Assembly (NCBI GenBank): GCA_023418475.1
Contig: JAEZZO010000080.1
Coordinates: forward strand, 116,403-180,402
Direction: 5' to 3'
From: Bacillota bacterium
Lineage (GTDB): Bacteria > Bacillota > Clostridia > Lachnospirales > Lachnospiraceae
DNA length: 64,000 nucleotides
Made by a program: the position numbers and the translations under genes. Under the pieces are notes generated by a model that was not told the DNA's origin, did no database searches, and was given only the letters and a program-made list of their open reading frames with translations. Below are positions 35,578 to 44,719 of this stretch, piece by piece (the first letter of the stretch is position 1; the number at the start of each line of letters is the position of its first letter).

Positions 35578-36750
35578 CTACTCCATTCTTAGTGCATCTA
35601 TCGGGTTTAGCCTGGATGCTTTACTGGCCGGCATATATCCAAAGCCGATACCGATGGCCGCCGATACACCAAAAGCAAGAATTATTGATCCTGCTGTGGG
35701 AGCTGCGTTCACACCTACCAACCTGCCAATTACACCGGTTGCAAAATATCCGATCACTATTCCGATAAAACCACCCAGCATACTGATCGAAGCTGCTTCA
35801 ATGACAAACTGCAGCATAATATCCGATCGCTTTGCTCCCAGTGATTTTCGAATACCTATTTCTTTTGTTCGTTCCACTACCGATACAAGCATGATATTCA
35901 TAATACCGATGCCGGCTACCAGTAATGAAATACCGGCAATACCGCCTAACACAGAGGATAATATTCCTGTAATAGAATGAATGGTATCCAGAAGCTTCGC
36001 ACTGGTCGAAATCGTATATAAATCCTCATCCTTAAAAACATTATACAAATAATTATCCAGTAACTTCTCCGCCGCTGTTACCTCCTCTGCACTTTTTGTA
36101 ACAAAGGTATAGCTTGTGATATCTGCCGATTTGCCTAATCTCGCAGCAGTTGAATAGGCTATGTAGATACAGTCATCCAAAGAACCTTCCTCCGATCCTG
36201 CCTGTTCCTGCTGTATCCCGACTATTTTATAGATGTCGCCGTTAATTCGTAATGTATCGCCAAGCCTTGCATCTCCTTCACAGAGCTCCTGATTGACATA
36301 GGAGCCGATCACGCAGGCATTATACCTGTTCTTAATATCCGCATACGATATAAAGCGTCCGGAAGACAAGGTCAGACTATTTAAATCCAGATAATTTTCA
36401 CCAATACCTTTTACAGAGGTTGTCATGGAAGTACTGCCGTACTTTACCGTATATTTAGAACTTACATTAGGAGTAACACCAGTAAAAATGATACTGTCAT
36501 CCTCCGCCAATTGATACATTTCATCCACATTCACCTTTCGGCTATCCGTATTCGTTACTGAAACAGATAGCATATTAGTTCCCATTTTTGAAAATGTATC
36601 AATCAGATAATTCGTTGCCCCCTGCATCAGACCTAATAAAGTAATAACAGAACCAACACCGATAATCATGCCAAGCATCGTAAGAAAAGATCGCATTTTA
36701 CTTCCAAAGATACTCTGCCATGCCAGCTTAAATGCTTGAATTATTCTCAT
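35578..36750 (-). CDS. MacB-like ABC transporter permease
   Basis: A 390-residue permease: N-terminal helix (MRSFLTMLGMIIGVGSVITLLG), an extracellular MacB_PCD domain of about 220 residues, then three helices of the FtsX domain, with ERTKEIGIRKSLGAKR in the coupling loop and the terminal LNPIDALRME. This is the normal MacB permease in split form. Its ATG overlaps the ATPase stop (ATGA), and the adaptor gene is upstream, so the three genes make a tripartite-like exporter adapted to a single membrane. Confidence 0.93.
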   Translation of the reverse strand: MRIIQAFKLAWQSIFGSKMRSFLTMLGMIIGVGSVITLLGLMQGATNYLIDTFSKMGTNMLSVSVTNTDSRKVNVDEMYQLAEDDSIIFTGVTPNVSSKYTVKYGSTSMTTSVKGIGENYLDLNSLTLSSGRFISYADIKNRYNACVIGSYVNQELCEGDARLGDTLRINGDIYKIVGIQQEQAGSEEGSLDDCIYIAYSTAARLGKSADITSYTFVTKSAEEVTAAEKLLDNYLYNVFKDEDLYTISTSAKLLDTIHSITGILSSVLGGIAGISLLVAGIGIMNIMLVSVVERTKEIGIRKSLGAKRSDIMLQFVIEAASISMLGGFIGIVIGYFATGVIGRLVGVNAAPTAGSIILAFGVSAAIGIGFGYMPASKASRLNPIDALRME

Positions 36751-37493
36751 AATGCTACCTGCTTCCTGTATTCACCGACACTTCCATCAAATACAATTTT
36801 ACCGTCATACATTGTAACAACCCGCTTTGCTCTTTCCGCTACCGATTTATCATGCGTAATCAGAACTATTGTATTGCCTTCCTGATTTAATTTCTCCAGA
36901 AAATCCAGCAGTTCCTTTCCTAATTTTGAATCAAGCGCACCGGTCGGTTCATCCGCAAGAATTAGGGAGGGATTTCCCGCCAGTGCTCTTGCGACTGCAC
37001 CTCTTTGCTGTTGTCCGCCCGATAATTGATTGGGATAGTTTTTCCATTTATCTTCCAATCCTACTTTCTTTAAGGCTTCCATTGCTGACCGTCTTCTTTC
37101 TTTTTTTGTATAACCTGCATAGAGCAGCGGTAGCTCCACATTTGAGAGTAAGTTCGACTTTTTCAACAAATTATACTGCTGAAAGATGAATCCGATCGTC
37201 TTGTTGCGTACCTTAGCCAATTCGCTGTCCCTTAGCTTACTTACATCCTTTCCATTCAGTATATACTGCCCTGAAGTAGGAACATCCAACGCCCCAATGA
37301 TATTCATTATCGTAGATTTACCACTGCCGGATTTACCGACGATTGCTACAAATTCACCCTGATTGATTACCAGATTAATTCCATCATTTGCACGAACCTC
37401 TTCATTTCCCATTTTATATATCTTGTGAATATCAATCAGCGTTATCAATGATCCGTCCGAAGCATTCTCCTCTTGCTTTTTACGAAATATCAT
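36747..37493 (-). CDS. MacB-like ABC transporter ATP-binding protein
   Basis: A 248-residue ATPase. The start is the ATG of MIFRKKQEE, 6 bases after AGGAGGGG. The 70 codons of open frame upstream lie in the adaptor gene and look non-coding. Walker A GKSGSGKSTIMN, Q-loop FIFQQYNLLKKSNLL, signature LSGGQQQRGAVARAL, Walker B LILADEPTGALDS and switch THDKSVAE are intact. It is the middle gene of adaptor-ATPase-permease. Confidence 0.95.
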   Translation of the reverse strand: MIFRKKQEENASDGSLITLIDIHKIYKMGNEEVRANDGINLVINQGEFVAIVGKSGSGKSTIMNIIGALDVPTSGQYILNGKDVSKLRDSELAKVRNKTIGFIFQQYNLLKKSNLLSNVELPLLYAGYTKKERRRSAMEALKKVGLEDKWKNYPNQLSGGQQQRGAVARALAGNPSLILADEPTGALDSKLGKELLDFLEKLNQEGNTIVLITHDKSVAERAKRVVTMYDGKIVFDGSVGEYRKQVAL

Positions 37494-37503
37494 ATATCCC
37501 CTC

Positions 37504-39354
37504 CTATTGTCCAGGGAAGCCACTGCTGCCTGTATTACCGCTACGGTTACTTCCGCTTCTACTGTTCCCTGTTCTGCTGCTTTGGTTCCACCCGCTTCCT
37601 GGAGGCCCCTGCATTTCACCATTATTCTTTCCGCTGGTACCAAAACCTCCAAACATACTATTTTTCGTTCCGGAAGCCTCTGCGCTGATATTACGCTCAA
37701 CATATACTTCTTCCGATCCGGTTAGTCCACTGGTAATCTCTACATAATCTCCATCGGTAAGACCTGTTTCCACCTGGACTTTCTTAAATCCCGCCGGAAC
37801 ATTACCGCTTGCCTCCGTAACTGTATCATCCTTGACATAAACCATATTTCCCCGTCTTAGAGCATCACTTGGAATGGCGAGACAGTTTTTAGCTTCTTCA
37901 ATCACTACCTTTCCAGTCACATTCATACCTGGCAACAGCTTACCGACCTGATCTATTTGAATAGTTACCGGATACTGTGTTACACCAGAGCTTGCATTGC
38001 TTTCCAGACTTACATTGGTTACCACTCCGGTAATCTCTTGTCCTTCCAGAGCATCCGCGGTAATACTGACCTTCTGACCTTCCTTCACCTCCAGAATATC
38101 CAGTTCATCCACATTCATAGAAAATGTTACTGAAGATAAATCATAGATTGTGCAAAGACTGGAGGAATTACTGCTGTTTCCTTTGATGGTATCTCCTACC
38201 AGAGCACTTTTGCTGACGATCTTTCCTGCGATTGGGGCCGTAATGCTATAATCTGCTTTTTCATCAATTACATCCTCCAGAGAAGATTTGGCATCTTCAA
38301 TAGTTTCCTTTGCTTTATCAACATTTTCCTGTGCATTGTCAACTACATCCTGTGCCGCATCAACCGCCTTTGAGTAGGATTGCAGCTGACTATCGACGCT
38401 GTCCTGTGTCAAGGCAAAAATAACATCTCCCTTTGAAATACTGCTTCCTTCTTTAAGCTTAAGAGAAGCTATCTCACCGGAAACAGCAGAGGTAATAATG
38501 GTATCGGTAAGTACTTGAAAACTACCTTGCGCCGTACCGGATAAGCTGCCAATGGCGGCTGTCGCTGTTGCTCCAGCGGTAATACCTCCCGGATTTTTAA
38601 CTTGAATTGTCACTTCTCTGGAAATCTGATTTCCTGCAAAGGCCTCATCAATACTGCTGATCTTCGTAACGGTTCCGTTTATAGTTTCCGAATTGTTATC
38701 CATCGTTACTGTTGCCGTTTTACCGATTAGCGAAGCCTTTACTTCATCTGCACTAAACGGAATTGTCAGCAGCATATAGGTATTATCATATATTTCTGCT
38801 ATCTGACTACCTTTTTGAACGATGTCCCCCTCCTTCACATAGAGCTTTTTAACAATACCTGCCTCTGTTGATACCTCTTTCGGATTTCCGTATTTTTTCT
38901 TAGCTTTCTGATAGTCGGAAGAAGCTTCCGCATAGTCAGATACTGCTTTTTGATAACTCTTCTTTGCTTTCTCATAACTCTCGTTTGCCCTGCTAAAGGT
39001 TGTATCCGCGTGATCTATTTGACTGTCAAGCGTATCGGTTGTAATCTGATAAAGAACTTGTCCTTTTTTTACCGTATCTCCCACCTCAAAATCAGCAGAA
39101 ATAACTTTTCCGTCTACAAGTGTGGTAACATCATAAGTATGTAAAGGTTCTATCGTTCCTGAACCGGATAGTACATTTGTTATTGTTCTTTTTTCTGCTT
39201 TTACCGTTGCAGCTTTCGTTTCCGCTGAGCTTGCAGTGACTTTATCCGCAAAATAATACTGATATCCCAAATATGCACCTGCTACAAAGATTATTATTAC
39301 AATAAGAAACTTTATCACTTTACCCCATCTAATTCTATGGATAAGAGTTTTCAT
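37504..39354 (-). CDS. MacA/HlyD-like efflux adaptor protein
   Basis: A 616-residue adaptor with one N-terminal membrane helix (about residues 11-30) and a long extracellular part. The ATG of MKTLIHRIR, 5 bases after GGAGG, is the start; the ATG 4 codons earlier overlaps the ribosome site. It has two coiled-coil regions instead of one: about 105-150 (HADTTFSRANESYEKAKKSY) and about 330-375 (DAAQDVVDNAQENVDKAKET). Lipoyl-like segments (VKKGQVLYQI, ISKGDVIFAL) border both. A beta-barrel part follows with KEGQKVSITADALEGQEI. The C-terminal 45 residues are Ser/Gly/Asn/Arg-rich and probably disordered. Confidence 0.9.
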   Translation of the reverse strand: MKTLIHRIRWGKVIKFLIVIIIFVAGAYLGYQYYFADKVTASSAETKAATVKAEKRTITNVLSGSGTIEPLHTYDVTTLVDGKVISADFEVGDTVKKGQVLYQITTDTLDSQIDHADTTFSRANESYEKAKKSYQKAVSDYAEASSDYQKAKKKYGNPKEVSTEAGIVKKLYVKEGDIVQKGSQIAEIYDNTYMLLTIPFSADEVKASLIGKTATVTMDNNSETINGTVTKISSIDEAFAGNQISREVTIQVKNPGGITAGATATAAIGSLSGTAQGSFQVLTDTIITSAVSGEIASLKLKEGSSISKGDVIFALTQDSVDSQLQSYSKAVDAAQDVVDNAQENVDKAKETIEDAKSSLEDVIDEKADYSITAPIAGKIVSKSALVGDTIKGNSSNSSSLCTIYDLSSVTFSMNVDELDILEVKEGQKVSITADALEGQEITGVVTNVSLESNASSGVTQYPVTIQIDQVGKLLPGMNVTGKVVIEEAKNCLAIPSDALRRGNMVYVKDDTVTEASGNVPAGFKKVQVETGLTDGDYVEITSGLTGSEEVYVERNISAEASGTKNSMFGGFGTSGKNNGEMQGPPGSGWNQSSRTGNSRSGSNRSGNTGSSGFPGQ

Positions 39355-39426
39355 AAATACCTCCATTCTTCCGCTGAAAAGCGGTAAACTTTATGTCAAA
39401 AACGTACGATTGCGATTCAAATTTCT

Positions 39427-41298
39427 CTAATGAATAACTTTTGCTATAATGATCCTTACTCTTCCTCCAAGGCTTTGAGGATCGTCATAATAAGCTGTCA
39501 GAGTGAATTTGGACAGGTCGGAAACTTTATCAAGGGTAGTTAAGATATATTCCTTGTCTGCCTGTATGTAGACATAATAGGTATCTGCTAAAAGATACTT
39601 TTCACTTCCTGCTCTGATGGTTGTTGTACCAACGGATGTAACACTGACTCCGGTTAATGCGTAGGAAGCTGTTAATGCTCCATTTTCAAATACAAATCTT
39701 TTAGGTCCGTCTGTCAAACTGAAAGCAGTAAGGGAGTCTGCAGAAATATTAGCCGAGGTTTCTCCAATCTTATACTGGTAAGCTGCTTTATTACCGTCAG
39801 CAGAACACTCGATATAGACTCCATAGCTGTCGATATCTCCGGTTACATCATTTAAAATCAGCTGCGAGAGTTCTCCATTATCATTGAACGCATAATATAA
39901 TACAGAGGCATCTGTTAAAGTAACGCCTGCAAGCCTGCTGGGGAAAATACTGATATAATTAGTACCCTTTCTGTCCAGTATTTTTATATTGGATGCCACC
40001 TTAATATCTCCAAGTGTACTTGCGTCACTGCTAAAGGTGCTGTTATTAAAATTTTTATTACTCAGATAATAATGGCTAAGAAAAGCAGCACCATTTTTAT
40101 ATGTTAACTTTGCGATATCACCAACTGTATACCATTCAGAGGAATGATCAAAATCTTTTTCGTATTCATTTCCGGAAGCATCCACGAGCCTTAGAAAATA
40201 AGTGACTTCATAGCTGCCATTATCCGTCTTCACAAGATGGGTATCCGTCTTTGTTACAATACCTGCAACAACTGCGTTACTTTCATCACTGTCTTGAACC
40301 TCCACTACTTTACTATCCTTATCAAGTATCAGTGTTACAATATTTCCCTCCTTAACCGTCCCCATAGAAGAGAATTTTACTGATGTATTACTATTTGCAA
40401 AGGTATATGTTTTACCATTTACTGTGACAGAAGCTGGTGTGGAATAATCCGGATTAATCTTTGTAATGGTTCCGGTCACTTTATTATCGTAGATCCATAC
40501 CATTTTAAGTTGTTCTGAATAATACAAAACATCATAATCTGATATATCCTGCTCACCGCATTTGACACCGTCTTTTGAAAAGGATGCCCCCGCTGTGGGA
40601 AAGGGAAGCATAGCCTTCCAGTTATGATCTGCTACAATAGGTCCTTTGATGCTCTTATCCACTAAAGACATATAATCTAGTTCTCCGTTGGTATCAAGCG
40701 AATAGCCTAATGTGACGGCATATACAGAACCTGCTTTGTTTGCAGCTGTTAGTGTATTGTAGAATAGATTCCTGCAGTCATTCTCTGTAAGATATTGGGT
40801 ACTTTTTATCGTAATATTTTTGTTCAATTCCTTATTTTGATATAAGGTCATTATTCCGGAGGATACATTACCGGAAAAATCACTGTCGGTATACCCTAAG
40901 AGCTTTACTACCGCATATACTGCTTCCTGCAAAGTAACACCTTGCCGGGGTTTAAAAGTTCCGTTCAGATATCCTGACATCCATCCCTGTTTTACAGCTG
41001 TTTGAATATATCCGGAGGCCATATCGTTTTTTTTCACATCTGAAAATACCGTAACATTGCTCCTTGCTGCCACTGTCCCCTTGAGCGCCGACATGTTTAT
41101 AAGCATCTGTGCAAAGCGGCTGCGCGTAACAATGCTTTTGTCAGTACTATTGTAATCTTCATCCGTATTCATGATCCCAGTGGTATTCATCGTCTGTTTT
41201 ACAGAATCTGCTGCGTAAATCTGCTCAGTTGCCAGTGGAGTAAGTACGACAGAAAATAACAGAGCAGCTAATAATGATAAGGCTATTTTTTTTCTCAT
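39427..41298 (-). CDS. S-layer homology (SLH) domain surface protein
   Basis: A 623-residue exported protein. A signal peptide (MRKKIALSLLAALLFSVVL, cleaved after IYAA) is followed by two SLH-like repeats in the first 160 residues: RSRFAQMLINMSAL...FSDVKKNDMASGYIQTAV, then GWMSGYLNGTFKPRQGVTLQEAV. SLH domains bind pyruvylated wall polymers. The remaining 450 residues are beta-rich with no recognised domain. It is 72 bases upstream of the MacA-like gene on the same strand, so the two may be co-transcribed. Confidence 0.85.
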   Translation of the reverse strand: MRKKIALSLLAALLFSVVLTPLATEQIYAADSVKQTMNTTGIMNTDEDYNSTDKSIVTRSRFAQMLINMSALKGTVAARSNVTVFSDVKKNDMASGYIQTAVKQGWMSGYLNGTFKPRQGVTLQEAVYAVVKLLGYTDSDFSGNVSSGIMTLYQNKELNKNITIKSTQYLTENDCRNLFYNTLTAANKAGSVYAVTLGYSLDTNGELDYMSLVDKSIKGPIVADHNWKAMLPFPTAGASFSKDGVKCGEQDISDYDVLYYSEQLKMVWIYDNKVTGTITKINPDYSTPASVTVNGKTYTFANSNTSVKFSSMGTVKEGNIVTLILDKDSKVVEVQDSDESNAVVAGIVTKTDTHLVKTDNGSYEVTYFLRLVDASGNEYEKDFDHSSEWYTVGDIAKLTYKNGAAFLSHYYLSNKNFNNSTFSSDASTLGDIKVASNIKILDRKGTNYISIFPSRLAGVTLTDASVLYYAFNDNGELSQLILNDVTGDIDSYGVYIECSADGNKAAYQYKIGETSANISADSLTAFSLTDGPKRFVFENGALTASYALTGVSVTSVGTTTIRAGSEKYLLADTYYVYIQADKEYILTTLDKVSDLSKFTLTAYYDDPQSLGGRVRIIIAKVIH

Positions 41299-41437
41299 TT
41301 TATTCTCCTTCTTAGTTGATACTTATTGAGATTATTACGAAGTAAAAACGTTAATCCTTACTATAAATTGTAAAAATTATATGTGAATATTGTATGTTTT
41401 GGATGTGATGGAATTACGATGTTTCTGTGATGAAAAA

Positions 41438-41490
41438 AAGTGGAATAGAAAAGAAAGTTATACCGTGCGACTTTCTTTTCTATTCCACTT
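41438..41490 (-). terminator. Strong terminator after the PilZ gene
   Basis: A perfect 21-bp stem, 41438-41458 with 41470-41490, with an 11-base loop. On the minus strand it runs into TTTTTTT. It lies 28 bases past the PilZ stop and would isolate it from the SLH gene. Confidence 0.85.
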
Positions 41491-41518
41491 TTATATTTAC
41501 TATTTTATTCTTATTGTG

Positions 41519-41866
41519 TTATATATTTAATCTGCCGCTATACTCGTCAAACATATACGATAATATGTCAGCCATCCCCACAAATTCACAACCATATTCG
41601 GTATTGCCACCGTCAATCAGCTGACTTCTGATAATCTTAATAACGCAGTGAAGGGTATCTTCCGACGCTAAATTAAGATTTGCGTTAAAATAATAACCTA
41701 TTGGAAGAACACTCTTTGTGACAAAACCTATTCCGGTTTTTGATATGTTGATTACTTCAATCGGTGCATTCAGATTACTCACTTGAACCTTATCCTGCTT
41801 ATAAAGGGTGTTAATTTCAAGTGAAAGCGTAATAGGCATTCTCTTTGATTTTCTTCTTTCTTCCAT
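41519..41866 (-). CDS. PilZ domain protein (c-di-GMP binding)
   Basis: A 115-residue cytosolic protein. The start is the ATG of MEERRKSKR, 7 bases after GGAGAG; the upstream ATG has no ribosome site. The RRKSKR motif at residues 4-9 and NISKTGIGF (D/NXSXXG) about 40 residues further form the c-di-GMP-binding pair of PilZ domains. Single-domain PilZ proteins act by docking to a partner. Flagellar control is possible given the chemoreceptor and FliK-like genes nearby, but this is only inference. Confidence 0.88.
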   Translation of the reverse strand: MEERRKSKRMPITLSLEINTLYKQDKVQVSNLNAPIEVINISKTGIGFVTKSVLPIGYYFNANLNLASEDTLHCVIKIIRSQLIDGGNTEYGCEFVGMADILSYMFDEYSGRLNI

Positions 41867-42047
41867 AACGGTGCTCTCCATTCTGCAAATAATGGCAAAA
41901 ACATAAAAAGTATTAGTACCTCTAAACTATTACGATTTATTTTCAAATTTACATTGCTTCTTGTATACCGATCTACTATATTATATCTTATCTTATATCG
42001 AGTTACAATAAGATTTGATGGTTATTGAAAGAATTTTATTTTACTTT

Positions 42048-42092
42048 CTGTGATGCAGAAGCTTGTTTAAGGAACAAGCTTCTGCATCACAG
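42048..42092. terminator. Long hairpin after the LRR protein gene
   Basis: A perfect 20-bp stem (42048-42067 with 42073-42092) with a 5-base loop. No T run follows on the minus strand (AAAGTAAAATAAAA), so it may protect the 3' end of the mRNA rather than terminate by itself. Confidence 0.55.
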
Positions 42093-42118
42093 ATTAATTG
42101 TGCATATTACGAATGGAT

Positions 42119-44434
42119 TTACTCATATTGAATTAAAAATCCATTCTGTTTTGCAAATTGCTCTGCATAACTATTCCGTTCGCAGTAAATTCTTTGTGTA
42201 TTCTTTAAATTCGAAGAATAAAAAGCTCTCTTTCCTATATTCGTAACAGAACTTGGAATATGGATTTTCGTAAGCTTTTGATTCCAGGCGAAAGAATAAT
42301 CATCTATTGAACTTAAACCTTCAGGCAACCATAACTCTTCCAGTGCTTCGCAGTTATTAAAGACATAGGTTCCTATACGTGTAAGTTCCTTTGGCAATTT
42401 AACAGATTTTAGTCCGCAATTTTGGAAAGCATTGTCATCTATGATATTCAGTGTGCCAGGGAGATTAATCTTTACCAGATTGCTACAACCGTTAAACGCA
42501 TTATAACCTATGGATTTCAGCTTCTTCGGAAGAATGATTTCTGAAAGGTTACTGCAGTTTGCAAAAGTCCCCTTAGCGATCTCTGTCATCTTATTCGGTA
42601 ATACTACCTTTGTTAAGTATCTATTATTTAAAAAAGTATAGGGCGCGATATAGGAAATATTTTTAGGTATGGTTAATTCACTGGCCATTCCTGTGTATTT
42701 AAGTAAAAAACCATTATTGGTTATTACCATATCATCCTTCTCGTTTGTTCTGATCCATTGTGTTCCCTTAAATACCATACGTCCGATTTGTTTTAGTGTA
42801 TTCGGTAATACAATATCATCAACTTTTGTACATCCGCTGTATGCATAATCACCAATAACTGTCACTCCTTCCGGAACATTAACACTGGTCAGTGAACGGC
42901 AGACCGCAAAAGCATTCATTCCGATTGTTGTTAGTCTGGAAGGCAGTTTTACATCCTTGAGTGATGTACAACTCGAGAAAATACCCTCCGGGACTTCTGT
43001 CATTTGCGCAGGCATTGTAAATTTCTTCATATTCACACATTCAGAAAAAGCATATTGTCCAATATAGGTTACTGTATCCGGTAATGTTATTTCTGTTATC
43101 TGATTGCAGCCTGTAAATGCAAATTCTCCTATCATTTCCAGCTTAGCCGGCATATTGATAGCAGAAAGATTATAGCAGGAATGAAAGGCATTATCTCCAA
43201 TGGATTTTGTATTACTTGATAAGGTAACCGTAGTAAGGCGGGTACATTCCCTGAATAACTCATCACCTATTTCGCTTACATTTTGCGGCATAGTGATCTG
43301 TGTCAGATTTCTGCAGCCGGAAAATGCTCCTTTTCCCAACCTAACCAAATCAGCAGGGAATGTCATCGTATGAATAGAGGAACATCCGATGAAAGCATAC
43401 TCACCGATTTCTATCACCTTATCAGGGATCTTAATCTCCTTCAGCCGCGTACAGCCGCTAAAAGCAAAACTACCGATTTTTACGATGTTATTTGAGAGTT
43501 TAATCGTCTGCAAAGCACCGCAACCGTTAAAAGCATAACTTTGGATCTGTGTCACAGTGGAAGGCAGAATAATTTTCTTAAGCGCTTCGCATTCCTGGAA
43601 GGTATATGCTGTAATTGCACTTACTCCTTCCGGAATATGTATTGCAGATAGCTTCCGACAATAAGAAAAAGCACCCGTCTCAATCTCCGTTACTGTATTC
43701 GGAACCTGAACATCGGATAATTTATAGCAACTCCCAAAGGTTTGCTTATATATTCGGGTAATTCCTTTCGGTATTACTATCTTCTTAAGGCTGCTGCAGC
43801 TTTCAAAGGCTTGAACTCCTAAAGTAGTTAATTTATCTGGCAATGTAATATTCTGTAATTTTGCACAGTTCTGAAAGGTTCTGCCCGAGATATAATAGAG
43901 CTTACTATCTTTTGGGATACTGACGGTCTTCAATTTTCCACACCATCTGAAAGCTTCCAGACTAATATATTTTACTGTAGCAGGCAAGTTAACCCTTGTC
44001 AGTGAAGCACAACCGCTAAATGCTCCTTCACCGATATAGGTAAGCGCGGATGGTAAAATTACATTCCTAAGGTTATGGCATTCGTAAAAGGTATGATACT
44101 GTATTTTCTTTATACCGGTCGGCAAATTGATAGATCGAAGCGCCGTGCAGCTAGCAAAGGCTTCCTCGTTTATCACTTTTACCGTATCAGGAAGCTTCAC
44201 AGTCCTTACTATATTATTGCTATAAAATGCACGTTTTCCAATTTCCTTCACGGTATCGGGTATCGTAACGGTCTTATCTGATCCGGTATAGGCAATCAAA
44301 ACACCATTCTTGATTATAAAATCACTGTGTCCGGAAGCGCTTACCATGGACGGCGCAACAAGCAGTAAAGATAAGGTAAAAACAAACATAAATGCTGTAA
44401 TAAGTCTTGTAATAAGTCTAAATGCTCTTTTCAT
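42119..44434 (-). CDS. BspA-type leucine-rich repeat (LRR_5) surface protein
   Basis: A 771-residue exported protein. The signal peptide (about residues 1-34, hydrophobic core AFMFVFTLSLLLVA) is followed almost to the end by about 28 repeats of 22-24 residues of the pattern IGxxAFxxCxxLxxIxLPxxVxx, characteristic of BspA/Treponema pallidum-type LRRs. One irregular repeat around residue 570 (GTQWIRTNEKDDMVITNNGF) breaks the array, and another 'NNGFLLKYTG' echoes the N-terminal 'KNGVLIAYTG', so the protein has two LRR blocks. No LPXTG or SLH anchor is seen, so it is probably secreted or bound non-covalently. The ligand is unknown. Confidence 0.93.
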   Translation of the reverse strand: MKRAFRLITRLITAFMFVFTLSLLLVAPSMVSASGHSDFIIKNGVLIAYTGSDKTVTIPDTVKEIGKRAFYSNNIVRTVKLPDTVKVINEEAFASCTALRSINLPTGIKKIQYHTFYECHNLRNVILPSALTYIGEGAFSGCASLTRVNLPATVKYISLEAFRWCGKLKTVSIPKDSKLYYISGRTFQNCAKLQNITLPDKLTTLGVQAFESCSSLKKIVIPKGITRIYKQTFGSCYKLSDVQVPNTVTEIETGAFSYCRKLSAIHIPEGVSAITAYTFQECEALKKIILPSTVTQIQSYAFNGCGALQTIKLSNNIVKIGSFAFSGCTRLKEIKIPDKVIEIGEYAFIGCSSIHTMTFPADLVRLGKGAFSGCRNLTQITMPQNVSEIGDELFRECTRLTTVTLSSNTKSIGDNAFHSCYNLSAINMPAKLEMIGEFAFTGCNQITEITLPDTVTYIGQYAFSECVNMKKFTMPAQMTEVPEGIFSSCTSLKDVKLPSRLTTIGMNAFAVCRSLTSVNVPEGVTVIGDYAYSGCTKVDDIVLPNTLKQIGRMVFKGTQWIRTNEKDDMVITNNGFLLKYTGMASELTIPKNISYIAPYTFLNNRYLTKVVLPNKMTEIAKGTFANCSNLSEIILPKKLKSIGYNAFNGCSNLVKINLPGTLNIIDDNAFQNCGLKSVKLPKELTRIGTYVFNNCEALEELWLPEGLSSIDDYSFAWNQKLTKIHIPSSVTNIGKRAFYSSNLKNTQRIYCERNSYAEQFAKQNGFLIQYE

Positions 44435-44615
44435 ATACCCTCCTATTATTTTATATGAACCATTTCCTAAAATATCTAAGCGATCGATGCACTAAAATTG
44501 ATGAACTATCACCCCTGATTATTTTAATGAATGATTTTGTTTTTTCTATTATATTCCATATTATACAGTTATTCAAGTAATAAAGTTCAATTGTATTCCC
44601 TAACGACTTAATAAA

Positions 44616-44699
44616 GCAGGACTTAGACACTTAGAGAACAGGAAGCTTCGCCGACTGACCGGCAAGATTACATCTGTTAAAGTGTCTGGTCCTGCAAAT
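44616..44699 (-). terminator. Possible terminator of the LtaS-like gene
   Basis: GCAGGACCAGACACTT and AAGTGTCTAAGTCCTGC (minus strand) pair with small bulges around a 45-base loop, then TTTATTA follows. The 44435-44615 stretch upstream of the LRR gene shows nothing else. Confidence 0.5.
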
Positions 44700-44719
44700 T
44701 CAAAGCAGATATTATAATT

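Noticed and set aside
42119..44434. Tandem DNA repeat or CRISPR-like periodicity of about 69 bases
   Set aside because: The periodicity is coding: 22-24 residue LRR_5 repeats in a single long frame.
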